The notes under the pieces were generated by a model that did no database searches, was not told where the DNA came from, and was given only the letters and a program-made list of their open reading frames with translations. The position numbers and the translations under genes were made by a program. Of a DNA stretch of 64,000 bases, positions 1-11,222 are shown piece after piece; position 1 is the stretch's first letter, and each line of letters starts with the position of its first letter. This DNA comes from Parus major (taxonomy: Eukaryota > Chordata > Aves > Passeriformes > Paridae), in the NCBI RefSeq assembly GCF_001522545.3, contig NC_031781.1:7294911-7358910 (forward strand), given 5' to 3'.

Positions 1-2961
1 TTTTTTAACGTGAACTTAAATACCTCCTTCCCTCCTCAATTTCTTTAAACTCAGTACTTCTTTTGAATAAAGTGTGCATATGTATGTATGTATATTTTCT
101 TAGTTTATGGGGTTTATAATTAGGGAGAAAAATTATATCAGTGCCTGCACAGCAACGTGACATGCTCTATGATTTCATTTAGCAAAATTATGTTTATCTT
201 ATACCTTAAGTATTGCACACAGTTAAATAATTTAAATATGATTTAAATGTATTATTAAATAAATTAGGATGTGCTTATGGAAAAGTATCTGCTTCACATA
301 ACTTAGAAAAGTTTCTTTATGGTTTTCTCAGCGCTTTGTTTATATAAAAACAGTGAAAAAAAGTTCAACAGCTCAAACCATGAAAATCTAAAAAACCAAC
401 ACTAACATCAGGAAAATTAAAGTCTATCAAAGCAATGAGATCCCTAAAGAAATAAACATAATAAACCTGTAAGAGAAAATGACACATCTCTTGACTTCAA
501 AACACCTTCACCCTTTCCAGTAGGAGGAAAACTAAGCAATTCTGTATGACAAATATGGAAGCTGCATCATTTCCTCTCACAGTTCTCTTTCCACCAGGCG
601 TCCTCTTACATAGAAGAGTCTACGCATTGATATTTGGTATTTAGTAATTTTGTAATTTCGGTGTTTGGCAATATTGGTATTTGATCAGTTGTCAGGATGT
701 CTGACTGAAGTGGCACACCCCTGAAATGCAGCTTTCCCAGGAGCTAAGGCTCCCCCTATCAAGTTCTTGTTGCTCTGAGAGCTTCTCTTGTTTCCCAATT
801 TTTCTTGTAGTGCAGATCCTTCACCTGTTCTCTCCACATGCACAGAGGCACTTTCATCTATCTGTCTTGATCTGCTTTATTAGCAAAACCTAGCAAGTGT
901 TTTGCCCTCAGGTTATGAGTATAAAAGAAATTCAGAACTTTGTTCTTCTAGAAAGTGGTTTAGTAAATTCTTAAAGTCAAATCATGAGATCAGTAACTAG
1001 TTGCTTAACAACAGGACAGAGTTTTCACTGAGGCAGCACAGCCTCCAGATGAAGGATGTTTTTCTGTTTTAGCCAGTATTACATATTTAAGCATTTTATT
1101 AAGACATTCTCTTTCTTTGTGCTAAACTGACACATTTAAAATTTGGGTTCATTTTCATGTGGATTTTTACATTCATGGATTTAGCTGCCTATTAATTGGG
1201 CAAATTGCACGTTTGCTTTGGAGAAGATCGGACTGAAGGAACATTCCAAATTGCAGTTGTTAGTCTTGGCATTGAACAAATTGTCATTACCAACAAGGTT
1301 TACTTTTTATTTTGTCATTTACTAAATGTGAATTTGGTACCTGCACACTGAAACTCCCACATTGATGTGGGGTATGTTTCCTGCTCATATTTTGTTCATG
1401 TGATATCTAAAATTAATGTCTTTAGTCTGAGTTTTAGGCATTGTTTGACTTTGTCTCTGTAAATATTACCTTTAATGCAGTGTATTCATGTACAGAATTA
1501 GTTTATACACTTAAGGAGAAACACAGGCATATGTGTTACATAAATGAGTTCTCATTCCATATTCTGTCAATACAGGTTGAGTTGCAGTTTTTATACAGGT
1601 TATTCATTGAGAACCTTGGCAATTGGGAATAGCTGAGCAATAAAAGCAGAGATTGATGATGACAAGTTTGTTCTGTCAAAATGCTGTAATTTAGTTTTAA
1701 TCTTTCCATTGATTTTGGTGAAAGGTCTTCTGGCAGCTTTTGGACACTAACAATCTGTCAGTGCAGGTATGAGAGGCAGAGCAGCAACAGTCTGGGGTTT
1801 CCTACAATGTCCTGTTATCTCCCCACAGGAACCTCTCTAGACTTAGAAACTGGTTTGCTCCTCACACCGTTCAACACCGTCCCTCTTTCCCCTCCTTGCC
1901 AGAATGTCAGACAGGCTGCACATTTTATCTCTGAGTTATGAACACCTTTGCACCACAAGCGAGCTGTAGTCACCACTAATTTTTTCCACGGATTACTGAA
2001 GAAAGCATAGTGTCAATAATTAGGGCTTCTGTGTTATTGGCTTCCTTTGCCCAGCTCTTTAGAGCATATTTTCTTTTCCTGTAGACTTGACATTTACTTC
2101 CATGGTAAAAAGCTTATTATTCCTACACATTATCTGAAACCCACCAAATCTTGAACTGCTGACAAAACATTTGGAATTCTATGCATTGAAGACCTTTCAG
2201 CTGCTACAATTGTCAGTGGTGGTATTTTATACTACCAAGTAGAAATCCATGTCTGTGATGAAAACCTGGCTGAAAGCAATAGAGAGTACATCTGCCAATA
2301 TATCCTGTGCTGCTGTAGGTCTTGGAAGTTTAATTTTCTTGAACCAGATTTGTACTCAATTGTAAGTACATTGCAAAGTAGGAGAGTGGAATTTACTGTA
2401 TCAGGAAATTGACAATAAAGGGGTTTTCACTAAGATGTGTTTGGCCCCTGAAGTTACATAAACTGACTATATACATTTTGTTGTGCTAAATAGCTGATGC
2501 TGAACACAATCGGTCTGGGACTTCAGGCGTGGAAGTTGACAGTGTGGTGGTGTCAGGAAGTCTCAGGAATGTCCTCTGTATTAAGAGCAGAGCTCCCTTG
2601 GGAGGTGCTGTGATGCAGAGCATGGACTTGGCACACAGATGGGCTTAGAAGTTATGTTCCCTGACCATGGTCAGCGGGACAGGATATGGTCAGCTGCAAA
2701 CAGCTACTTAAAGCTGAAATACAGTCACTTCAGAAAGGGTGATCTGGAAGCCTTTCTTCAGTAACAATGTGTTAAATCTTTCTGAGTGAGAAGAAAGTCT
2801 ATTTTCTAAAATCCCAGAGAGATTTTAGCAGGGAAACAACACCCTGGAAATGACACCTGAACACAGAAACACTGCAGCATCTTGGGCAACGCTTTGACTA
2901 CAAATGCTCTAATACCTTTTATATAGAATAGGGCTGGAAGGCTTTTGCTTTCATATTACAT

Positions 2962-3435
2962 TTATAAGAATAAAACCAAAACAACTGGATTTGAAATTGC
3001 AAATGCCTTGGAACCAATATAATAACGTTCGTAGTGACAGAGAATCAAGAACTGGTTCAATATGTTGCAGTGTTCAGATTTCAGCGTGGCTATCAGCTTC
3101 ACCCACTGATCTTTGAAGTGTGTTACACAATTCTTATTTGTTTCTAGCACAAAACAATCAGGTCTTTTAAGAACATTTTGCAGTAATGCTTTCACTGATA
3201 TATTTTGCACATCCTGTGCTATAATAGTGTGAATCATCTTTAGAAACTTTGAGCTAGGTGTTGAACAGCCCACTTTGAGACTGCAATGCATTAAACCCAA
3301 AAACTCATTCCAGGCTTTTTTCAGAAAACTATGTACCTTTCTAAACATTTGCTCCTTTTGTTTTTTATTTTTCCTTTTTTTAAACCTGGATACATTAGCT
3401 GATTTCTCATTTTTTCCTGAACCAGAACCTTTACA
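2962..3435 (-). CDS. Unrecognised antisense open frame; possible exon or chance ORF
   Basis: An open frame of 157 codons lies antisense in a CACNA2D3 intron. The first ATG is at 3348, giving 128 residues; 29 Lys-rich codons without a stop precede it. Immediately upstream, on the minus strand, the sequence reads TTTTCTAG, which looks like a 3' splice site and coincides with the frame's upstream stop. The predicted peptide has a basic stretch (RFKKRKNKK), then a Leu/Lys/Phe-rich region that could be helical, with scattered Cys. I recognise no domain or family. A minus-strand ATTAAA lies near 2325-2335, about 630 bases past the stop. Other frames of 120-135 codons in this window are clearly not genes, so chance is a serious alternative. 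A degenerate retrocopy or transposon fragment is also possible. Confidence 0.2.
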   Translation of the reverse strand, partial: CKGSGSGKNEKSANVSRFKKRKNKKQKEQMFRKVHSFLKKAWNEFLGLMHCSLKVGCSTPSSKFLKMIHTIIAQDVQNISVKALLQNVLKRPDCFVLETNKNCVTHFKDQWVKLIATLKSEHCNILNQFLILCHYERYYIGSKAFAISNPVVLVLFL

Positions 3436-3964
3436 CTAGAAAACTCAAATATATTTACTTAAACTAAACTAAACTAACTAAAACCAATATATTCCAGAGA
3501 TGATATCTGCCTTTCCAAGTTCTATAGTGTTCCACATGATTTTGAGGTTGCTTATGAAAACTCTTCCTTTCTGCCATCACTCTAAAATTTATTAATTATT
3601 TCCCTGTTAAATGAAGAGTGCTTTAACTGGATTTATTTATTGGTTTTCTTTTTCTTAATCATAGCACATTCTTAGATTGCTGAATACTCCCGACAATAAA
3701 ATAACACAACCTACAAAAAATATAACCTAGCATGTTGGGGTGAAGTATTAAATATATTTCTGTTTATTTGTGGGAGTAAACATTTCAGTCTTTTAATGCA
3801 TTTTTATCTTTGAGCATTTAAAGAAACTATTGAGTCTATCAGAATGCAATAATTACATAAATGCAATAGAAGTTCAAATACTGAGGGGGGAAAGGCTTTT
3901 AACAACATCAAAAATTAAATTCAAATTATAATAGATCTTTCACATGACATTATAATAGTATATA

Positions 3965-3980
3965 TATTCTATATAGAATA
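3965..3980. repeat. Short AT-rich perfect palindrome
   Basis: TATTCTATATAGAATA is self-complementary over 16 bases. It sits in an AT-rich stretch (about 3940-4040) with several near-repeats of the motif ATAGTAT. It is probably a by-product of low sequence complexity. Confidence 0.6.
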
Positions 3981-6094
3981 GTATAATAGTGCATATATGT
4001 ATCTACACAAGTATATATGTAATAGTATTATAATAGTATTTGATTAACACTGCTTAGCAGAATAATGGAGTCCACTGTTTGACCAGGAAGTTCTGCTGTG
4101 TGAAACTGAAAGCTGAGACATTGATTCACTTTTAAACATGGAACAGTTACCAAACTTAATAAATATATTGAAAAAACATTTACAATGAATATAGACAAAA
4201 CAATGTATTCTGCTTCTAAGGCTAGATATTAAATAAAGCAGGATGTGACTCTTTCATCCATACAGAATTTCTTGATACTCTGCAGAGAGCACATTAACAT
4301 CTCTAAACTGCCCTTTTCTATGCATTTATCTCTTGCCTCCATCACTGGGTGGTCCAAGTGCACACACAACAACACCATGCTCGGATCCTGAGGAATAAAA
4401 TAGTCCAAGGCTGGAAAGGCTGAGCTTTAGAAATTCCTACCCAGGGGCTGGATCCTGACCATGGTTAAAGGATGAAAAAGAAGGAAGGGAAAAGCTAGGG
4501 GAAGTGGTGTATTTCTGCATGCCACAGAGGCAGCACAGCTTACACCGTGTACTGCTCTGTTTGTCTTGGCAGATCTGGGTGCGCGGATCTGGCTGTGGGC
4601 GGGATTCTGCCAAGGATGGTCAGTGTTCGACTCACACCATGTTTAGGTCTCTAGTTATGCGTTTGTCTCCCATGTGCCTCTCTCTGCCAGTCCACAAAAC
4701 AATGGCTTCCTAGGCATTTCTATGCTCAACATAAGAGAAAAACAACAATGTAAGCAGTATGACCACGTGCTAAATGTTTAGCTGAAGCTGCGACATCCGA
4801 TATATTAGAGATTTTGTTTGTAAGCTAGGAAGAAATAATAGACATAATATAGAAGTTTTAGTGATGATTGCTGTCACAAAATTAGATCAGAAAAAAACCC
4901 CAAAAATATACCCTTTACCACAATGGAATACAACATTTTATTGGTACAGGTTGCAAGGTTTCATGGCATGCAGTGCAGGATGCCTCGTGGTGATGCTGAA
5001 TGCATTTCATGACCTGGTTTTGGCAGCTTCTGGGACAACCTCTCTGTAGCTGAATTTGTGTGCTCTTCTTTCCTCTTCATTTAGAAGCAAGGCACACATT
5101 GCAAAACATTGAAGTCCCATCTCATACCTCTATTAACCATCTCTGTCCAGTTGTGTTCCCTCGTCCCTCTGATGATGCAAAAGTCAAATGGAAATGTTCA
5201 ATTAACAATAGTGAGTTCTATATATTTACACTTGTTGCAAATTATCAGCTAAAGATTCCTTACATCTGCTACAGATTTTAAATGTTTTGTTTATGTGGAT
5301 GGATAAAGTTAATTGATTGTTCTATGGACAGACAGATTTAGAGAAATAATCACAATAATTCCATGTACTAGCTCTGAGTTCTGGATTTTGCATTTAGATC
5401 TCTGAAGTGTTTTGATGATAAGTAAAATTGCAAGCATAAGTAAATTTCCCTGTTTATTATGCATCTGAGGAGGCTTCTAGCATGACTTGATTACAACAGA
5501 TACCTGGGATATTTTGCCTTGTGAAAAGAAGCAAAGGTAAACCCATACTGCTTCAAATATCTGTACTGTCAATGCACTGAAATTCCACCTCTGTCTCCTT
5601 CAGGGAGCTTCAGAAGCAATGCCACATTACAAAGCAGTTGTGCACTGAGATGCTGGGACTGTAGAAACTGAAGTTTGAGTTGTGTGTTGTGAGAAGCCTC
5701 TCAAATGCATAGGCTCTTTCACTTTCTGGGGCTAAATGTGCTGACCTGCGTCCAGAACCAGTTGTTTAAGCATTGTGTTGGATGTGTATTCTCCTCCTCC
5801 CCACATTGTTTATGCCATTGTGTGTTACACTCTCTGTGGATCTTCTCTGGTTCCTCCCCAGTTATGCTTTTGCTTTGTTCTGTAGTCTGCTAAAATCCTT
5901 ACAAAGTTTTCACAGCATTTCTTTCACTCTTTCCTGTAACCTGTATTTTAATGATCCCATTCCCTTTTTCCCCCACCCTGCTGTTACAATTTTTATTTCC
6001 CTGTCCACTTTGTGAGCAGAATGTTCCATATCATCATCTTTATTCCACTGTGTTTTCTTCTTTTAGTCAAGCAGTTTTCTGTTCTTCCCTGTAG

Positions 6095-6170
6095 AATTAC
6101 ACTTTATGACTACCAGGCCATGTGTAGGACAAACAAAGAGAGTAGCGACAGTGCCCGTAGCTTACTGGAC
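6095..6170 (+). CDS. CACNA2D3: CACNA2D3 coding exon: LYDYQAMC segment
   Basis: First exon of the gene visible here, 76 nt. The acceptor is TTCCCTGTAG and the donor is GAC followed by GTAAGT. The first base completes a codon split with the previous exon; AG plus A gives the Arg expected before ITLYDYQ. The exon then encodes 25 whole residues, beginning ITLYDYQAMC and ending SLLD, and ends at a codon boundary. The segment belongs to the extracellular C-terminal region of alpha-2/delta subunits. Compared with the human protein as I remember it, differences are conservative (CRTNKES for CRANKES, SARSLLD for GAHGLLD). This is a clear exon match; the open frame continuing past the donor is intronic. 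Confidence 0.96.
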
Positions 6171-9100
6171 GTAAGTACAGCTCATCCTATCAGCATCTTT
6201 CCATGCAATCATCAAAGAAAATTGTTGCAAATATCTCATGGTCATTCTAAGACTGTTCTTTTGATTTGGAATGCTTATAGCTCTCGTGTTTATCCCAGAG
6301 CATACAAAGGGTGCTTCATTACAAACTAATGCAAAGTGTTCCGATTTTTCAAGTTCATTTTAATGCTGGGCCATCATTTCTGAGGTTCTGTCAGAATGTT
6401 TTTTGCACAATATGAATCTGCCTTCTTAGGAATTTGTAAATTTGGCAGTAGATTGTGTTTTGTCTGGGGGACTGGAATCACATATGCCTTTTCTGTACAT
6501 AAACACGTAATTCAAATTAAAAATTGAGTTGTCTTTTTTTTTATACAAAAGGAATGGTTCATTGACAAGGCATGCAAGTCAGTGATTTTAGCAATTGCTT
6601 TTGCTTAGTATTTAAACATGTCTTTTAAAGTAGAATTTCAATGCATTTAAACCCTTGTGTTGCAATTTGTGTACAAATCCTGTCCTTCTGCTAGGCTTGA
6701 TTAGAGACAATCTGGGTCTTGCCAAAGCAGCACTTTATTGCTAAATCCTATGTCTGGGTAATAATCCCAAGGATGCTTTGTAACCATTCACTGATTGCTA
6801 CAATGATCTATCAGAACTGATCAGGTGTTAGATAGAGGTTTTACATACAAAAAAGGAACCATTTTCACAAGTAGATGACAGTAATAGCATGAAAAAATTC
6901 TTAAGTGAACAGCCATAAAACACTGGCAATTTTGCCAGTCAAGAAAAGTTGACTGATAGCATTTCTAAGTGCACTTCTAACTAGAAAAATATAGATCTAT
7001 CTAGGAAAAAAAATAACCCCTTAATAATTTTGTTCTTTTGGGGATGTTTTCATTTACATATTTACATGACTGTTTTTCATATGCCTGGACTTATGGCATT
7101 TATCAGTTTGTTATTCACTAAGGTCTGAGCCCAAAAAAGACCATCTCCACATCATCAAAACTAGACTGCAATGAGATTTAAATTATTAGTGAAATAGAAC
7201 AGGGTGCTGTGAAACACATTTGCATGAAAAATCTTAAAATATATTACAACTCTTAACAAAAGCCCTCTGTCCAAAGACTTGGGGCTTCAGTCCGGTTTGC
7301 CTAAGCACTCAGCATGTAGAGCTGAAGCATTATCCCTTAAAAAGTGGGCTCTATTCCAAAAGATATTTTTTTATTATTCCAAATTTTGTCCAGGATATTC
7401 AGGAAAATAAAACCCTGCATCTGTTTTGGGATGCACTGAGACATGTCAAAGATTTTTTTTATTTAAAGATAGTTAAGCTCTTTAAACCTCAAGTGAGTTT
7501 TGGTGATCCTCAGTATGAAAGATGAACAGAGTTTTAGGTTATTATTTTCCTGTTGATTCAGTCACTCCTATCAACCATGACTATTGAAAAAGTATAAAGG
7601 AAGTTTGCATTAAGGACAGGTAGGGCTGATTCCTCATGTTTCTTGTTTTGTGCCCAGTTTTTTACTTATCAGGTTATTAGGCAGTATCCAGTATAATTTC
7701 TGCTTAAGTAAAAGGTTTGTTCACAAAAGTTTATCCTTCCTTTTGAGAATTATGGTTTTATAAATACAGGAACAGAGACAGGGACAAGATGGAAACTCCA
7801 TGAGAAGTTCCTGTTCTAAACAGCACAGGCAAGGAGAAGAGGCATCAGAAACTCCACTCCAGCCTTTTAGACTGTGGGAGTGAGATGATAAATTAGGGAT
7901 GGATTAGATTTAGAGATCTCCTTGTCCATTTCTTTAATAGTATTGCTTCTTAACAGCTGTCCAGACACTGTGTTATGTGAACTTTTGTTTTAATTGGTCC
8001 AAGACCTACATGTTTCTCCGTAGAACCACCTTGTTGCAAATGTAGTGGTGCCATGGAGCCACAGAACTAAATTACTTTGGCTCTCAGTGTTGGTTTAAAT
8101 ATGTAGAAAGAATGTAATTCCTGCAGTTTTTGTTGCAGTTTTTGAAGGAACAATCTGTGAGTGGAAAAGGCTTTTGAGTAAAATCACATTTCATGAGAAT
8201 GTATTTATATCATTGAAATGACAGTTTTTTCCACTGGAATTTCAAAACAAAATATTTTTTCATTTTCTGTAGAAATTAATGAATTTTTCAGATACATTGG
8301 GGTTTTAAATTTTAATTAATTTCTAATATTAAAAGAGTTACTAAAACACATGGTGTATTTTACACTAAATAAGTGTTCTTCATAAGTAATAACGAATACA
8401 TTGTTTTACACTAAATTTGGCATTATGAAAACAAAAGTATACAGAAAATTGAATTACCTGGTCCTGAAATTTCAGGTTTTCTGATTTGGAATCAAAATTA
8501 ATAAGATGTCCCACAGGGATGATATTTTCTTTTCTTTCATCTCCAGGAAAGTCTTGTAGTTTTTATCATTTCCTATAAGACAGGGTTTCACAGGTGAAAA
8601 TCTTTCTTGTCTCAGACATGGCACTAAGTGAGTTCTTTGGATCTGTGAGTCCTCAGCCCTGCACAGAAACTTTCTCTGTGACCCCTGAAAATTTTAGATG
8701 TCCTGTTACTGCTCTGCCAAACAGCATTGCTTCAGTGAGTGCTGATTTGGGGTGGTTAAACATGATTTTAGAGATCTGAGGAGTTCTGCCATTATGATTT
8801 CTATTTGTTAAAATGCTCTGTTTTATCTAAAAGAGTCTGCAGAATTTTATGCAACTAGGACATCTTAACAAAGATGAGGGAGACAAGGAGAAATTCCAAA
8901 TTTCTGGAAGCTGACTTTTCTGCCTGGCTTTCTTTCATGAAAGATTAATCCTATTAATAGTCTTTTCAAAAACGAAATATTCAGAATGTATTAGAAATAC
9001 TGTAAACAGAGGATTTTCAAAGGATTTGCTGTATTTTTTATGATCCAGAAAAACAGGAGGAGGAGGGAAAAAACTTCTTAAAGTGCTTACAACTGGACTG

Positions 9101-9548
9101 TCAAATGTCAGATAAACATTTAGGTAAATTCAGACTTCAGAAGCTTTTCTGAGCCTAATGAGGCTGAGGTAATGAATAGAGATTTGCATTATAGAGAGGC
9201 AAATCTGTGAACTGCAGCCTAAGAAAAGCTCATATTATCTACCCAAGCTGTTCCTCCAGCAATAGCCTGGGAAATAGGAACCCCTAGAGGTTAAAGATTT
9301 AAGAATCATTTGCAAAAACTTTCCTTTTCCCACCGATAATCTGTGCATATGGCCAAGTATGCTATGAAGGAAATTCGTTACTATACATTTTATAATCAAT
9401 ATAATAATATTTCTTGATCATTAAAAAGGGGGGTTTTATGCTCCACATGCATTTGAATGTCCAAAGCATTGTTTTTACATGAAGAGTTCAGTTAAGACAT
9501 AAATGCTGCATGTTTTGCCTTTATATTAAATGAGTTGCTTCTCTTCAG
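6171..9548 (+). other. CACNA2D3: CACNA2D3 intron, 3.4 kb, nothing notable
   Basis: A standard GT-AG intron: donor GTAAGTACAG, acceptor TTGCTTCTCTTCAG. The sequence is AT-rich and unique-looking. I see no exon, recognisable mobile element or structured RNA in it on either strand. Confidence 0.9.
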
Positions 9549-9601
9549 CCTTATAATGCCTTCTTTGCTGCAGTAAAGTGGATTATGACTGAACTTGTTC
9601 T
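9549..9601 (+). CDS. CACNA2D3: CACNA2D3 coding exon: VKWIMTELV segment
   Basis: A 53-nt exon that follows GAC of the previous exon in phase 0. It starts with CCT for Pro and encodes PYNAFFAAVKWIMTELV, then two bases (CT) of a Leu codon completed by the next exon. The acceptor is CTTCTCTTCAG and the donor is CT followed by GTAAGTAG. The human protein, from memory, has FLSA where this has FFAA, and the rest is identical. The segment continues the extracellular C-terminal region of the subunit. The exon is too short to be found as an open frame but is unambiguous by sequence and phase. Confidence 0.96.
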
Positions 9602-11166
9602 GTAAGTAGATTTCATCAAGAATATAACGAATATTTCTATGAATCACTAAATATTTTTACTTTTGAATATTAATATTTGTACCTTTTCCATTTTACATGC
9701 ATTGTGCTGCTTTTATTACATGATTTTAAACATAATAATATTTGTCAATCTTTTTTTTTCCAATTTTTTTTTTTTTAAATCTGAGAAAATTTTGACTGTA
9801 TAACTGCAGTTTCACTTTTATTGTATTCATGGTCTTCACTTATATCTGCATGTCTTTGTTTAGCAGATCACAACACACAACCCAAATTTCTTTCTGTGGT
9901 TACTGTTAAGTTTTAGATACAGGACTGGCTGTTTGTGATGCTGCTTGGGTGGGCTGCTGCCAGAAGAGAAACTTGTTACTCACTGTACTATTTGTCACTT
10001 CATAAAATTCTGTAAGATGGACCCATTACAATGCCAGATAAGGTGTATTTGAATGTTGCTGAATTTTTCTATCTCCATTAATTCTTCTAAAACTCCCAGT
10101 TAATTCATAATGATGCTTATCTTTAAGAGAAGGTGCCTAAGAAACAGCAATATCATATGGAGAAGAGGAAGCCTTAAAATGTGTCATGTTATTAAGCTAT
10201 ATGATTTATTATTCTTCTTATCTGAAAGCAGAGCTGCAGATATGAGTGAATTTTATCTTTACTGACATAGAACTGATTTTTTTCTTGTAGTCATTTGGTT
10301 TAATTGTAAATTGTATGGGGTTTTTTCAAGGCTCAGAATAAGAGTTAAGGAGAATTAACTGAATGGCTGCTGCCAGAGGGCAGAGATTGATCTGCAGTGC
10401 AGCTTTCCAAGTGAATAAAAGAGAAAGAAATTGTGTTAAAATGACACTGATGCTACATATCACAGCTTTGAAAATGTTAAGAAAAATTCTATGTTTATAA
10501 GTATTGCAGATTCATGGGCATATGATGAATTTATGATATACATATATAAGTTATGATAACTTATATATATTGGTTTCATATTCTTTACTCTTACAACAAC
10601 CTATTGACTGACACTTTTCAGTCCATTCTTCCAAATAAATCATGGTGTATTTTAGTGTTCTCTACAATTTAGTTAGAGTTGATTAGACAGTGGTTAATCT
10701 TTTCTGCTCTTAGAAATAAAACAGCTTTATTATTTCAGTTTGAGAATTAATAAAAGAAACTATTTTATGTGTACTCCTGTATGGTAGCCAGGACAGTTAC
10801 AATCCCATTTTACTAAGATCAAAATACCCACATGATGAAGAAATAATGTTCAACAACAAAAATAGTGTGTGCTGCCATGCTTTGAAAATTTTAATGGACA
10901 CTTCAAATACAATCAATATTTTCAATTAAAAATGGCTAAAACTATGATTTATTGATGAAGTTAATTTCAGAATAAATTTTAGATATTAAAATAGTAAAAA
11001 TATGAGAATAGCAGTGGATGTTAATCCCAGAGTTATGCCAGTAACTTGAATTTCTGTTCTGTGTTAGCTTTTATCTAAAATAGGATTAATGTTATCAAGC
11101 TACTGCCAGTTTAGTGTTTTGAAAACATTCTGTGGGGTAATGTGAAAACTCTAATAATTTCTCCAG
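9602..11166 (+). other. CACNA2D3: CACNA2D3 intron, 1.6 kb
   Basis: A GT-AG intron with donor GTAAGTAGAT and acceptor AATTTCTCCAG. It is AT-rich with runs of T near 9751-9776. Apart from the palindrome at 10542-10568, listed separately, I see nothing in it. Confidence 0.9.
10542..10568. repeat. 27-bp perfect palindrome in a CACNA2D3 intron
   Basis: Two 13-base arms, ATATATAAGTTAT and its exact reverse complement, flank a single G. The sequence could extrude as a hairpin. It is AT-rich and most likely a chance or slippage product, with no known function. Confidence 0.75.
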
Positions 11167-11222
11167 GTTCCTTGTGGAATTTAATCTATGCAGTTGGTGG
11201 CACTCTGATCTAACAGCTAAAG
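11167..11222 (+). CDS. CACNA2D3: CACNA2D3 coding exon: FNLCSWWHSD segment
   Basis: A 56-nt exon. Its first G completes Leu (CT plus G) from the previous exon. It encodes FLVEFNLCSWWHSDLTAK and leaves one G, which joins CG of the next exon to make Ala. The acceptor is TTTCTCCAG and the donor is AAAG followed by GTAAGTGT. The pattern CSWWHSD is diagnostic for this subunit family. The Cys is one of several in the C-terminal part that may form disulfides, some of which link alpha-2 and delta; I cannot say which from sequence. The start at 11167 is fixed by phase on both sides. Confidence 0.96.

Larger units (their letters stand above)
1..6094 (+). other. CACNA2D3: CACNA2D3 intron (3' portion), non-coding
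   Basis: This stretch lies before the first recognisable exon, and its upstream boundary is outside the window. I looked for the preceding family exon, which should encode a segment like GAVMNKLLTMGSFK, and did not find it. The intron ends with a pyrimidine-rich tract and TTCCCTGTAG at 6085-6094. Contents: AT-rich sequence with short palindromes near 3965-3980, a small AAACT repeat near 3461-3479, a slightly GC-richer patch near 4560-4640, and an antisense open frame at 2962-3435 listed separately. Confidence 0.85.

Noticed and set aside
4625..4633. GTTCGACTC, resembling a tRNA-type B box
   Set aside because: No A box at the right distance and no cloverleaf can be drawn around it.
1..6094. 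Search for the preceding CACNA2D3 exon (GAVMNKLLTMGSFK-like)
   Set aside because: No matching sequence was found in any frame, so that exon must lie upstream of the window.
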